From Batrachochytrium dendrobatidis JAM81 (lineage: Eukaryota > Chytridiomycota > Chytridiomycetes > Rhizophydiales): 64,000 nucleotides of DNA. A program made the position numbers and the translations under genes. The stretch lies in contig NW_006281104.1 in the NCBI RefSeq assembly GCF_000203795.2, forward strand, positions 992,976 to 1,056,975, given 5' to 3'. The notes below the pieces were generated by a model. The model worked only from the letters and a program-made list of their open reading frames with translations. It was not told the DNA's origin and did no database searches. How positions within the stretch are numbered: the first letter of the stretch is position 1; each line of letters begins with the position of its first letter. Positions 1 through 11,651 of the stretch are shown here, piece by piece.

Positions 1-785
1 ATGATATTCGGTCATGATTGATACATGATTTTACGGTTAATCGTTCGCCACAGGCAATTATAATCCAACTCACTTTTGATTGATTATAGCATAGATCGTC
101 TGTCAAGAAAAGCGGTATCATTCGGTGCCCTATAATACCACTGATGAGCACAAAGACTAGTGAATTAAAGTTTATAAAGCAATGCTGTCCAGTAAGATTG
201 GCACCCATCAAACATGACTGTTTATCATGTATCTTGGCTCTATTAGTGTTCCATGTATGTGAATACGACTGTAATATGAAATGGATCTTGATGGATAACC
301 GTATCTTGCTTATCCGGAATAAACACCCAGTAGATGCCAACACTACCAGATAATAATCAGATTGGAACACTAAAAACGGACGCAGTGCCCAGATGCGGAT
401 TGGAAACTAGCATCATTTTAATGTCGGAGTCCAAGCTTTGTAGACCATGTTGGATAGTCTTGCAGTATGCAGCCAGTCAGGGTCTAAATCAAGCCAGCAT
501 CGACTCCCAATCTCATCAGTTCCGTACATGGAACAAGATGAAGTCATAAGCAAAAGGATCAACAGAGAGCTAGAGCATGTATATGGATCAGATTTAATTA
601 TGTGAGATACAGATAAATACTGTTATATCAGAGTTGCAATAGCAAATTACCAGTATAAACAGGGTTTATGTTCCACTAGCATCATCAGCAAATACATGAG
701 CAGCAGCAAAGTGGATATTTGTGGAAACGGAATAGCAAACAGAAACAAGAATGAATGCAGACAAAGCATGTTTCTTGTATAGACA
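1..785. other. Intergenic region, no gene seen
   Basis: No convincing coding exon on either strand. It contains a 3'-terminal fragment of the dispersed inverted-repeat element (about 176-271) and otherwise AT-rich unique sequence that probably includes the promoter and 5' UTR of the ALKBH7-like gene. Confidence 0.5.
176..271 (+). repeat. MITE-like element, 3'-end fragment
   Basis: Shares the segment reading CATGACTGTTTATCATGTAT and the terminal repeat ending GTGAATACGACTG with the copies at 5185-5553 and 29068-29537. The terminal repeat is followed by TA, the presumed target-site dinucleotide. The left end is missing. Confidence 0.65.
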
Positions 786-1860
786 ATGAGCAACTGTTGC
801 AATGGTCAAGCCTTTTCACCTGGCAGAGCGCAGGTTAATGTCGATTCAAAAAACTCGCCAAAATCATGGATTGTGTTTTCCTCGACATTTGATTGCAAGA
901 TTCGGCTCAACCAGAACTGTTACTACGGCATGTTCTCTTGTAGTATTCTTTGGTGTCGTGACTCTTTACCTTTTGTCCGTTTTACACCCTCACATGCATT
1001 CAGGCCAGTTGGAAAACTAGCTCGCATTCAATCCTCATCGCTTGAACCATTATCAGTGCTTGTTCCATCGATTCTATTCAACAGCCAAACTCTATTCTCC
1101 ACTGTGCCTTTTACATACAATTCTAATCCTAAAACATACGATTTTATCGAAATGGGTCCACAAGCCAAGATTTTAAAACCCATTTCCATCAACATTATTC
1201 CGAATGCCATCACGCCCAGAGAAGAGGAGATTCTTGAACGAGAGATTACAAAGAAACTGCGTCGGCTTTTTGGTAGAGAGGGATACCGTGAAGCTCATAC
1301 CGATCATGTCATTACAGGATACAAAGAAGCAATCGTTAGTGCATGGACATCTGTTGAAACTGCAAGTTCCTCGGGTGAAAAGGAGGCCGTGGAAATCCTT
1401 GATAAAACTAAACTTGCCATGTCCAAATGGCTTGGACCAAACCGACCGGCTAAATGGACTCCGCCTCATGTGTTGGATATGCGGGATGGAAACAGTGGCA
1501 TTCGCGCACATGTAGATTTTGTCGAGTCTTCTGGAGATGTCATTGGCGGATTGTGTTTGATCTCGCCTGCTGTCATTATTTTTCGGAATGTCAAAAACCC
1601 TGATCGAGACTATTTCAAACTTTTTGTTCCTGCCAGATGCTTGTATATGCAAGCGTAAGTAAACCATTCTAGATGCTTTATCCTGTCAATTGGTAGCTAA
1701 TCTTTTTATTTTGTCATCAATTAGCGACGATACTCGATACAACTACACACATGAAATTCCCATGACAGACGATCCAGCACACTCATTCAAAGGAGAGTTT
1801 GTCGAGCGACATCGTCGTGTTTGCGCAATGTTTAGAACTAAAAAGAACATTAAGCGATGA
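786..1860 (+). CDS. ALKBH7-like 2-oxoglutarate/Fe(II) dioxygenase
   Basis: Two exons, 786-1654 and 1725-1860, joined by a 70-nt intron (GTAAGT...TTAG), give up to 334 residues. The C-terminal half matches the AlkB-homologue 7 pattern: an iron-binding H-x-D in RAHVDF, a second histidine in YNYTHEI just after the intron, and a basic 2OG-binding tail (RHRRVCAMFR). ALKBH7 proteins act in mitochondria and are linked to programmed necrosis and fatty-acid metabolism rather than DNA repair; that role is family knowledge. The first 122 residues are poorly conserved-looking. An in-frame ATG at 1152 (MGPQAKIL) begins the recognisable domain, so the true start, or an unseen upstream intron, is uncertain. 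The Fe(II) and 2OG residues appear intact. Confidence 0.75.
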
Positions 1861-1963
1861 CGAGGTATTCGTGATCAATTTCGAGAGCTACAGCTACTCG
1901 AGCCTTCATCTTACGAATAAATCCAAAACGGACTGCTTTTGTTGATTTGGCTCATTAATACAT

Positions 1964-3356
1964 CTAGTTGACAATCGTTGCAAGCTGGTCACGATTGTGT
2001 CGAGCCTTGTCGGCTTTTTTTAATCTCTTGGCTTCATTCTGCTGCTCCTCTTCTTGTTTGCGCAAAGCAAATAGTTTACTTGTAGGATCAAATTCAGGAT
2101 TGGAATACAATCTGAGTTTGCTGGCTACTACAGCTGCTGTAGCCTTGTTTACTGTAAGCTCCTTGGCATTGCACAAATCTACACGAATTGCCTGTAAAAG
2201 TTGAATCAATCCTTGTACTCGTTCGGGTGTTTCGTTTTGAAATCGATCTGTAATAAATGCACTGATGATGGGTGCAATAGTAGGTACATGACTTGCCATC
2301 TCCTGGATTGCAGCAAGAGCAATCTGTGAAGGCATATACATGAACAAAGCATCTGATATCAAGGACGATGTAATCAAATCTGTTGCTTGATTATAGACGG
2401 CATACAGTCGTTTTATCAAGTCTGGATGTTTCCCTCGGGGTTGTGAAGATTGTATAAACGTCTGAATAATCGTTGTAACGTGTTTATAAAATTATGGACG
2501 AGTGATGGATTAGTTGGATATGAATCTATTGCATCAATCTACAATTCTGATTACCTGGATATCAAGGAAAAATCCATGCAATGGCCAGTATGGATGATGT
2601 ACAGAGTATTCAAATTGAATTCCTTTGGAAAGCACAAATTCCAAATGAATCATGACGCTTGCATCTGGCGACTTGGGTACTTTGCTGAGAAACTCATCGA
2701 GCGGCATCAACGAGTTTTCTACTTTTGTGCTCAAAAAAAGACATGTCATCCTAAACGGTTGATATATGTAAGCAGCTGTTGACAGTGCAGATCCAAAACC
2801 TAAAGTATCTGCTTACAAGATAATTTTGGGATCATAGTCCATGACGGTATTGTTGAGATAGAATCTTTTAAAAAAAACAATCGCTGTAGCCTAGAAATCC
2901 AGCATCGATTGTCTAATTAGGTCAGAAAAAGATTGCAATGGTTGGATTGCAAAACCATTGGTACTTGCTTGAACAGTCTTGTCAAATCCAAAGAATTTAC
3001 AGTAATCGATGATCTTGCCTTCGTAAAATCTGCAATAGTCCAGCTGTTCTTTCCATGTAACACATTCGGAACCAGGACTTGCGGAAGAATCGGTACTTTC
3101 TGACTGTTTCAACTAGAATACAAAAACATTCAAGCAAGAATGGTCATTAGCCTTTTAAAATAGCAATCTCGATGGTAGATGAGTTAGATCAGACAAAGCT
3201 TACCTCGTTTTCAAGTCTTAATGCTTCTAGAGTTCGAGCAACCCCATCAGTGTTGACCTGCAGTCTTTTTTCCATTAGTTTTTCTGCAGTAAACTGCCAA
3301 TGTTTATACTGTGAAGTCTGTTCATATAGATGTTGTGCTGAAGTTTGGTTATTCAT
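1964..3356 (-). CDS. Cyclin H-like subunit of CDK-activating kinase / TFIIH
   Basis: Five exons on the minus strand: 3204-3356, 2969-3112, 2817-2890, 2555-2750 and 1964-2461. All phases close to a 354-residue protein. The N-terminus SQYKHWQFTAEKL matches the cyclin H start, which ends in HW-x-F. The first cyclin box has VFFKRFYLNNTVMDYDPKII, then TCLFLSTKVEN, and the second box has YMPSQIALAAI. By family knowledge cyclin H pairs with CDK7 and MAT1 to phosphorylate cell-cycle CDKs and the RNA polymerase II tail. The ATG at 3356 is the only in-frame start before the conserved region. The intron after residue 99 (2891-2968) starts with GC instead of GT (CAA|GCAAGT); only that junction restores the conserved ...TVQATAIVFF... 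sequence. The C-terminus is a charged coiled-coil-like tail. Confidence 0.9.
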
Positions 3357-4128
3357 GAAATTGATTTGTTGGATTGCGACGAGCAAATATTCCAAAATAT
3401 CATCAAGCAGTGTCCTCAGGCATTGTCAGTTGCATGAGATGTGTATATATCACTGACTGGAATGCATTGGATTGTGTATGTTGTTTCAATGGCTGAAATA
3501 AACTGTTTTGTGTTTATAAAATAAAACATTATTGAGCAGTGAATTAGTATTCAATTTTTAATATACAAAATATCGATTGAGATTGTAAAAACTACATGCT
3601 AATCGTGTCAAATGCACAATATAAAGATACCATTTGGTCATGTTGCAAGGTATGGCTGATTACGGTCATTGTTAATGTGGATGAAAAGACAGAAATGATT
3701 ATATTTCAAGTCAATCTGAACATGTTTAATAGACATTCTGATGGTATCAAGCAGACTGTTGTTTTAGCAAATGATAACGCAATGATCAGCAAACTGATCG
3801 TGTCAACAAGTCAGATTGTTATACACAATTAATGAATGATTCTGACATTCCAATCAATAATATTTTTAAAACAAGAATCCAATTCATCAAACACGAAAAC
3901 GTGGTTGAATCAATTTCATGCGAATCCTCCCTAAATGCACGATATGGCAATGATGATTGACAATTTCCTATTTTCTCTATTCTCATCCCGTTTGTTGATA
4001 GCTGCAAGTGATTTAAATTTATAATGTTTTTCAGTAATCATTTCGTGAGACTGACTGGCTACCATCCTTTAACTTACGACTATATTCATACAGAATGAGA
4101 TACTGAGTCATCAAGCTTATTTTACTAA
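3357..4128. other. Intergenic region, no gene seen
   Basis: Divergent spacer between cyclin H (-) and ureidoglycolate lyase (+). It is AT-rich with short open frames lacking domain signatures or plausible splice partners. It probably holds both promoters. Confidence 0.5.
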
Positions 4129-5235
4129 ATGTCTGGACAAGAGTTATCCGCGCACAAACTGCCATTGTCTATCACTGTTCAGCCATTGGAAAGGAATGCA
4201 TTCCTACCATACGGGGATGTTATTGACGCTGGCAGTCAGATAACAAGTGATGTTGCTAACCAGGGTAATATGCCAACTAAAACAGGTGTTTTGATTGACT
4301 AGCAAGTCTGAAACTCGCTAATCTTGCAATCTCTAATGCATGATATTAGGAACTGCAAAACGATTCAATCACCTTACATCATTTGTGAATATGAGAACGG
4401 CATCTCAAACTCCAAAGCTTCATCAGCAACTGCCACCATCACTTACTCAGCCAGCTGCTACTCCCAATTTGTGTATTTTCCAAACGCAGCCCGCAACCAT
4501 GCCCTTTTCCATAAAGTATGTATTAATTGTTCATGTAAAATGCAGCATTTGTATATATCTTGCAGTGATTACCTTGGAATATTCAATGTGCTTTCCTACT
4601 ACAGATTGACTGTTAATAGACATCAATTCTTTTTCTAAACACGCCATTCAACATATGCACACAAACTACAGTTTTGAACTGGAATAATCGTTGTTCTCGA
4701 CATCCTTGTTTAGTATTTCATTTTACGTGAATACATGACTAGTTATTCTCTGACCCAAAACAATTTCAATCGTTATTTGATTGTAATGAGGACTGGCGTC
4801 GATCATGCAAACTCACTAATTGTTTATTTTCATATTATCAATAGACTTCTTGAAAGACATAAATATTCTACACAGATGTTCATTCCAATGGTGCAACCTA
4901 CCAAAGAGATGTTTTTGACAATGAATGCTATTCCAAGTTACTACGTGATTGTCGCCCTCAATGATCCAATTACGGATAAACCAGACTGGTCTACTCTTTG
5001 TGCTTTTCAAGCTACTACAGTTCAGGCATTCAACTACAATGCTGGGGTCTGGCACCATCCAATGGTGGGATTGGGTAGCACGATTGATTTTGTATGTCTT
5101 GTTTGGGAAAGACGAGAATTTCAGACAGAACAAGATGAAGATACAGAGGAAGTACATTTAGCTGCTAATGAATATATTTTATTGCAACCGTATTCACCTA
5201 AAATGGAACACTCTTCTGTATCTATCTTGCAGTGA
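4129..5235 (+). CDS. DAL3: Ureidoglycolate lyase (allantoin degradation)
   Basis: Three exons, 4129-4264, 4350-4515 and 4845-5235, encode 230 residues in phase. Family landmarks are ANQGTAKRFN across the first splice, PNLCIFQTQPATMPF, IKLLERHKYSTQMFIPM across the second splice, YYVIVALND, KPDWSTLCAF and the metal-site region VWHHPMVGLG, as in PF04115. The enzyme splits ureidoglycolate to glyoxylate and urea in the last step of allantoin use. Xanthine dehydrogenase, the entry to purine catabolism, lies 35 kb away. Intron 2 (329 nt) contains one dispersed element copy. The last 17 or so codons, from about 5185 to the stop, lie inside the terminal repeat of another copy, so the normal C-terminus was replaced or extended by element sequence. 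The catalytic core is complete, so the protein may still be functional. Confidence 0.92.
4526..4740 (+). repeat. MITE-like element copy in intron 2 of ureidoglycolate lyase
   Basis: The left end is degenerate (TTCATGTAAAATGCAGC); the right end reads TTTCATTTTACGTGAATACA. The inside retains the ATATCTTGCAGTGATTACC and ACACAAACTACAGTTTTGAA segments seen in other copies. It is shorter than the roughly 470-bp copy at 29 kb, so it has an internal deletion. Confidence 0.7.
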
Positions 5236-5553
5236 TTATTTTGAAATAAACAATGATTTGATGTTGGTTGTTTCCCTCTAGAAATCGATTAGTTGAATAA
5301 ACACATTCCCTTCTCATCTGGCATGCTCTACAAATTCATTGGTTGTATTTTAAAAACACATGTGGTCGCGGTTTGAAAACAGATTGCATGCCTCAGGAAT
5401 GCAACTCTACATGCCGATCACCAGGAGAAATCCCAGTCAACTATAAAGTTCAAATACTACAATATTTCCCAGTAACTTGGCACCAATCAAACATGACTGT
5501 TTATTATACATCGACACTCTTATTTAGTGTTCCATTTTGCATGAATACGACAG
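5185..5553 (+). repeat. MITE-like element overlapping the 3' end of a CDS
   Basis: The left terminal repeat CAACCGTATTCACCTAAAAT is followed by the conserved TCTATCTTGCAGTGATT segment. The right terminal repeat is TTCCATTTTGCATGAATACG. The first 51 bases of the element are read as the last codons and stop of the upstream ureidoglycolate lyase gene. Confidence 0.75.
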
Positions 5554-5847
5554 CAAGTGTAACGAGGCAGACAGCCCATACCTTATAGGTGAGTGTCATC
5601 TAAATTCTTTTAGTTTATTATCAACAATGCAAAGCAGTTGTATTGATATGGATATGCATGCCAAATTATGGTTGAGAAACATGGAATCTAACTCATGTGC
5701 TGCTTGTAGGAAATCGTATTAATGATGAGTTGTGGAATAAGCCATAATATCACCTGATACTACAAACTATCAGTTTAAATATTGGGAATTTCAAAAAATC
5801 TCACTGGATCAATTCTGGTTCATTTAGGATAGTTCCTAATAACCAGC
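5236..5847. other. Intergenic: element copy plus short unique spacer
   Basis: The first 300 bases are the dispersed element. The remainder (5554-5847) is AT-rich with no supported exon and presumably carries the promoter of the downstream gene. Confidence 0.5.
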
Positions 5848-8448
5848 ATGCCTTGTATTAACCCATGGGTAATTATGTTATACCGCTGGTTTGAAGAAAA
5901 AGCAAATCCCACCTGTATCGGTTGCCCTGGTCAAAGTATAGATGAGTATATGCCAGGTACGTGCCATCACTTGTTCTGTTATGGAGATGTAAATGAGGAC
6001 CCTACGGTAAAATGCTAGGCCGCGACAGTTTTTGCATAGTTTGATATACAAGATAACGCGGACAGCATTGTGTTTTACCTGCTAACACTTCTACCTTCAC
6101 TGCCATATAGCTTACCAAGACTACTTTCCTTTTGAAAAGCAGTTTGGTCTAGTAGATGCTATCGTAAAAACTGTAAAAGTGACTGGCATTACGCTCAGGA
6201 AAAAAAACAAAAATCGAGGTATATGCCACGCTTTTTGATAATGGGTGTGGGCATTCTAAATGATAACGTGTGAATTTCATATTTGATTGAGCTGTACCAT
6301 GACTGTGGAATATCTGTTTACAGTCCATGAAAATGTTTTGATGCTGCTGTGGTTTATGCTAATCTTACTATAGTCACCTATGCCGTTCCATGTGTCACTC
6401 GTTACATAGAAGCTACTGACATTATAACAAGGCCACATTTCGCACGTACTACCAAGCAGAAAATAACTAATGGCCCTAGCGCGCCTATCGAAATACCCGT
6501 AAAATCATCCTACCAACAATTGCAAGCAAGCTGTGCTGAGACGACTCAAAAATATTATAGACCATATACCATTGTTGGAGAAGGACGAGGACTACTTTCC
6601 ATGCTAGATCTAGAGTCAATTAAAGCACTATCCAAGCAACCTCTTGCATCCAAAGCATCACGCAAAGATCTCGATGCATCCCGTTACCCAGCCAATGGAG
6701 CTTTGGACAAACAATTGAAAATTAAAAAGCATCAAAAGAAAATTGACATGCTGACTGCACCAAGCATTTCTGAATATCAAGATGCGACACAATTCTCGGT
6801 ACCAATCAAGACAAATAGCTGCTATTTTTCAGATTCCGACCTTGAAAAATCCAACAGTCTACAAGACACAGTCAGAGCTCATTCCCGTATTTCTTCGAGT
6901 TCAGCCACATTTTTTGATAGTGTCCAAAAACCAATTGTCTTCAATATCAAGACATTCACTCAAGAACGACCAATAAGTGCAAGAATAGTGGAATATGGTT
7001 CTATCTTAGAGCATCTGGATTTTATGGAGAAACAGAACAGTACTGTTTTTCCAAAAAGTCTATTCAATGGATTTTGCGTGTTGTGCCGAAATTCTAAACA
7101 GCTTAATAAAATGCAGGACATCGACAATTACCATGACAAACTCAATGTTACCGCCTCTATTTTAGCTGCTGTATCTATTCGTCTAAAACACGAATTGATA
7201 CATACTGCAAATAGAATTGCTTTTGCATCCGATATATTCGACATTTCTCCAACCACCAAGTTGGCTCTATTCACAATGAAGAGTTACTCAGTCTATCAAC
7301 TGATTATACCTTTACGAATACTCCGAAAACTAACCCTTGAAAAACTGTCGTTTTTAATGAACTACCCAAACATAAAGAAACTCGAAATCTCTAGCCATAA
7401 CTTTTTCAAGGATAAGTTTGAGCCGATTCGACAGGATTCAGACCATGCACGTATGCTTTTTATACCAATATCTACAACTGGTATCATTTTCAACCAGAGT
7501 GACACGGTTGTCGTTGGCACACCACTTGATAGGGTGAGTAAAAGGTTTACATGTAATAGATCTTGCTCTAGTTCTTCCAAATATCATTGTTGCTGTATCT
7601 CTTGACACTGAAAAGTAGTCGAATCTACAGAATGTGATGTCGAATCAACTAAAGTATCTGAATCTAACATTGATTTGCTAAAGTCGAACAGAATGTATCG
7701 ACAGGGTAAAACATGTACATTCAATCCTCGGTCGGGCCAAAATACCACGCAGAGGTTGGATAATCCAAACGCTGACATCTCGCTTTTATTCAAGCCAACG
7801 GCCATACTTTCTAAAGATTTCCAGTATCCTACTCCAGTGAATTCGTATGCTACATCGCCGATTAGTTCTGTCATTCACAACTATGCAGCAGACATACAGC
7901 AAAAAACCCACATTCCAGTGGAGCCACCTTTGACAACCAACCTGACAGTCTCTAATAGAAAAGATGACATTTCTACTCCGTATAGTCCTCATCAATCTCG
8001 TATCGCGTATAAAAAAGGAAAGCAAGTCGCGCAATTGCCAAACTACTTATCCATCTCGACTGGCAATCCAAAAAACAGCCCCGTAGTGGCAACTGTGTTT
8101 GGGCTGATGCAAGTATCCAGGTTGATGAAGACCGCCAATCTAGGAAAACTAACGGCACACATGAATGGGTTTTGTGAAATTAACATCTTTTCCAATACTG
8201 GATGCTCTAGCAAGTATACTTTTAACATGACTACAATCATTAGGATCACAAATTATTCAAAAGAAACCCTACAATTTCAAACGCCAGCTGTTGCAGAACA
8301 GGTTGGAACAAGATCAGACGGACTCGGTCAAAAACTAGCAGTTGTATTTTGTGATGGCGATGATCAAACAGAGCTTTTCATTTATGCAGAGCCAAAAGAA
8401 GATTTGGCTGATGTAGAAAAATTTTGCTATCAAATACAGTTTAAATGA
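5848..8448 (+). CDS. Hypothetical protein, possible N-terminal OB-fold
   Basis: Proposed exons 5848-5956, 6111-6218, 6374-7537 and 7619-8448 give 736 residues with all phases closing. I do not recognise the protein. The N-terminus (MPCINPWVIMLYRWFEEKA, then a strand-rich stretch FGLVDAIVKTVKVTGITL followed by RVTYAV and VTRYIEAT) has the rhythm of an OB-fold and faintly recalls the STN1 telomere-capping subunit, but the usual DDGTG signature is not present, so this is speculation. The middle is Ser/Lys-rich and probably disordered; the C-terminal 200 residues are more ordered (ends FCYQIQFK). The third splice is the least certain: donor GTAAAA at 7538 keeps frame, while a better-looking GTGAGT three bases upstream does not. 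Confidence 0.6.
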
Positions 8449-9572
8449 GGATTGCCATAACTATACTAAAGAATTTCTCGCTTTAAAATAAATAACGCTT
8501 AAATACTCTTTGATATATTGGTATAAATTGCCTGCTTTTTCAATAGACGGTGCTCATCATATGATACCCACATAGTCACTATGATTTGAATTGGGATCAC
8601 TCCTTTGTGCTCATTTAGCATAAATATATTGTGATCAACAAATTTGAAAACAGATTCATGTATTGGGGTTGATCATTTTGATTTTGTCAAACTCCTTTTC
8701 GTGTATTCGAAGTATCAGATATGGCTACGCTCTAGTTTGAAACATATTTCATGTCACAGGAATGCAACCATACATGGCAATCACCCAGTGTTTACTTGTA
8801 ATGTTCGTTTTTGGAAGTTGGAGATTCAACACGTATGGAACTGATTGAAGCTGTAATGTGAGCATTCATTCAGCTGCTTAATACAAGGATGGGCGTGGAG
8901 AAAGATCAGTAAACTGTTGATTAGTTTAGAGGGCACAATATTTCCTAATAAACTGGCGCCATCAAGGACCATATTTTCGGAACAGTATTTGCATAAAATT
9001 CACTCAACCACACTGCTGTACGTGGGGTTAAGTTTGTTTTGTAAACATTGGTATATTATTTGTTTGGATGGCGGGAGCATTTATCGCTCATGTTTCCTGT
9101 ACCATGGCAACAATCTGACTTGTTGACTAGTTTTCTGGACAATCTGACTTGTTGATTGAATATAAAGCTTTTTTCATTTGTCTTGATCTGATACGAGACC
9201 TTGACATTCTGCCTATACATGGTTTGCATACTAGCCTAAAACACTGCGATTTTAAAGAATCCACGGTTTTGAAATGCAGTGGTTTTCTCGATGCTATCAA
9301 AATACTATCAAAATGCTATCAAAGCATGACTGGATTGAAATATAACATTTCTGTCTTTTCATTCCTTTCTCGTCAGCTAAAGGGTGGCTTGAGCAGCTCG
9401 AACAATCCATTGGGCGGAATTGCAGCTGATCACGTTGAAAAAGCCTCAACAAAGCAATGTCAGAATAATAAACTTTAATCATTCCAACACTCGACCAACC
9501 AACATTCATTACTGCCCATTGCATCAAACTCCTTTAAAAACCAACTGGATTTGAAAACTATACAATTAAAAA
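8449..9572. other. Intergenic with element fragments
   Basis: No gene supported. Segments at about 8641-8860 and 8930-8990 match internal parts of the dispersed element. The last few hundred bases probably include the promoter and 5' UTR of the copper transporter gene. Confidence 0.5.
8641..8990 (+). repeat. Degenerate MITE-like element fragments
   Basis: The stretch with GCTCTAGTTTGAAACAT, GGAATGCAACCATACATGG and GTTGGAGATTCAACACGTAT is collinear with the copy at 40.9-41.3 kb. A short second piece (AATATTTCCTAATAAACTGG) matches the copy at 5.2-5.5 kb. No clear terminal repeats remain. Confidence 0.55.
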
Positions 9573-10773
9573 ATGGCCCGTTTACCGTATATGCTTATAT
9601 GTGCTATTGTATTACTGCAAGGTGTGATGGCCCAGTCCAGCAACGGATTGGCTGATCCTCAGCAAGCGTCTACTGCACTTAACCAGTTATGTACTGCTCC
9701 AGCCACCAAAAACTTGCTCTCCTGTTCTATTCGTGCAGCTTGCAAAAGCAGCCTAACTAGCAGCAGCGATCCATCTTGCTCAGATGCTGTACTCTTGACA
9801 ACTGCATGCAAAACTGATGCTGCTGTTGCATCAGCAAGTGGTGCATGCAGTCTAGTTAGTGCCTCTTGTCCTGCTGGTAGCGAGTCCTCTATTTCACAAT
9901 GCACCCCAGTCAAGGGCTTACTGCCCACTCTCACCCTACAGCAGAATATTTTCAACATCTGTACAGCCATGAAGATGGAGGGCTGTGGAGCCTGTCCTAC
10001 TCCTATCGACAACAGCACTGTTGCCTCATGTGATGTGATGGGTACTTACGCTCAACTATGCACGGTAAGGAGTTTGATCTTGATGGCCACAAGAGTCGGA
10101 AATGGAGTATTGAAGATGGTTACTAATGTTGTTTTTAATAGGTAATGCCTGATATGAGCAATTGCAAGAGCATGTCTGCCATGTGTGGACAGTCTCCATT
10201 GCCCTTGGCCTTGGCTGCATACTGTCCTAATGTGGCTAGTTCACAGCCCGGCTCTCCTTCCACTTCAGCCTTTGACACCACTATTCCGGTAAGCCTATTT
10301 ATGCTGATCAATGTTTTTGATTCATTGTATCACCGATAATTTATTTACACTTTTGAAAATAGGAAATGAAAATGTATCTTCATACTGGTATAACAGACTA
10401 TGTTTTATTCAAGTCTTTTGTGCCGCGTACTTTGAATCAGTATGTTGGTGCAGTGGTAGTTTCTATTGCCTTGTCGATTGTGTTCTTTATCATAAGTGCC
10501 TTTCGCAAGTCTCGTTTAATCGTCCATGCTGCTTATCGCCAGACGATTGCTAAATCTACTTTCAAATTCTGGGACACAAAGACTGAGTTGTATCAACTTG
10601 AAAACGCTATCCTACGCACCCTCGAGGTGTTTGTTGGATACATGATGATGTTAATTGTCATGACATTCAACGTCGGTCTGATTATTGCTGTTTTAGCTGG
10701 CGTACTGATTGGATCTTATGTATTTGATCGTTCAACAGCTACTGCTGAAAATAGCAACGTGTGCTGCGTTTAA
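9573..10773 (+). CDS. CTR-family copper transporter with Cys-rich ectodomain
   Basis: Three exons, 9573-10064, 10142-10288 and 10363-10773, encode 349 residues. An N-terminal signal sequence (MARLPYMLICAIVLLQGVMA) leads into about 190 residues with some 20 cysteines (for example CSIRAACKSS, EGCGACPTP, SNCKSMSAMCGQ). The C-terminal part is a CTR module: a short MKM motif at the membrane edge, TM1 (YVGAVVVSIALSIVFFI), a basic cytosolic loop, TM2 with the M-x3-M copper relay (GYMMMLIVMTFNVGL) and TM3 with G-x3-G (GVLIGSY). CTR trimers import Cu(I) at the plasma membrane. The Cys-rich ectodomain replaces the usual Met-rich one and may bind or reduce copper; that is inference. The tail ends in a possible Cys-Cys metal-binding pair (NVCCV). 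Confidence 0.85.
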
Positions 10774-10939
10774 TCGCCATTGATTTGGACTGTTTTAATC
10801 TTTAATGGGGCTGCAATCAACTCGGATCTTTTACTCGTCTTTTTGGTTTCTTTGTTCTCAACGAGTAGCTCAAGATTGTTCACGGTTTGAATCGCTTTTA
10901 AAGCAAAGCTTACTCTGACCTATTCCATGATTTTCTGTA

Positions 10940-11651
10940 GTTCAAACACGATTATATTGCACCAAAACCTATTTTTGTCGGATTAAATATAGCGCACGGC
11001 TTTATATGGTCAAAATATGCAAATGGATTTGATCTTGATGCTAATCATTGCCTGATTCATCTCTATGTACTAGACCGAATAAATATAAATTATTCAAATA
11101 GTCGGTCATTTTTATTGATGGTTCTTGATTTCGTATGGTTGTATCTGCTATTTGAAACATCAAGATTGAGCATCAAGAGCCGAGTTTTTACAAACGTATT
11201 CACATGAAATAGAACATCAAATAGGTGTCAATACTACTGGACAACACTGTCCTTTTGAATTATTGTTTAGAAACGGGGTTTGGTGGTTTTATCATTCAAG
11301 CATGTCCTTTTACGTATGAATTTCCACTTTTATGTGATAACCTTGTATATTGCCACCAAAATCAACACATCAAGCATTTATTGATGGTTTAGCTACCTTT
11401 TAATCACCAGCACTTGGACAACGAAATGCTGCAAGCGTACTCGTGGACTTTTATCAAGCGCAAATGCCAGCCAACAATATCAATGATCTTGAAAACAATA
11501 CCACGTACAAAACCCAACATTTGTAAGTGACGGACAGATTAGTAACGAGTAATGTGACCAGGATTTATTGGGAATATTCAAACAAATATCCAGATTGTAA
11601 TGAGCGAATCTGATGATCGCACAGTGTATGGCTATGCAAAGGTAAAACTGC
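10940..11651 (+). pseudogene. Possible degraded gene, unrecognised
   Basis: Open stretches on one strand with intron-like borders: about 10940-11210 (reads FKHDYIAPKPIFVGLNIA near its start), about 11414-11525 ending at a GTAAGT donor, and about 11563-11651 ending at a GTAAAA donor (reads FIGNIQTNIQIVMSESDD). The donor phase of the second does not match the acceptor phase of the third, there is no clear start codon, and an element copy interrupts the first. I do not recognise the product; chance open frames are possible. Confidence 0.2.
11190..11345 (+). repeat. Degenerate MITE-like element
   Basis: ACGTATTCACATGAAATAGA resembles the left terminal repeat, and CCTTTTACGTATGAATTTCC about 110 bases later resembles the right one. 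Similarity is weak. Confidence 0.4.

Noticed and set aside
1964..2204. Plus-strand open frame over the cyclin H 3' exon
   Set aside because: It lies entirely inside a well-supported minus-strand exon with conserved cyclin H sequence, so it is an antisense shadow.
4735..4844. Upstream extension of the last ureidoglycolate lyase exon
   Set aside because: The frame is open back to 4735, but the family sequence requires splicing from ATAAA at 4515 to 4845, giving IKLLERH; the extension is intron and element sequence.
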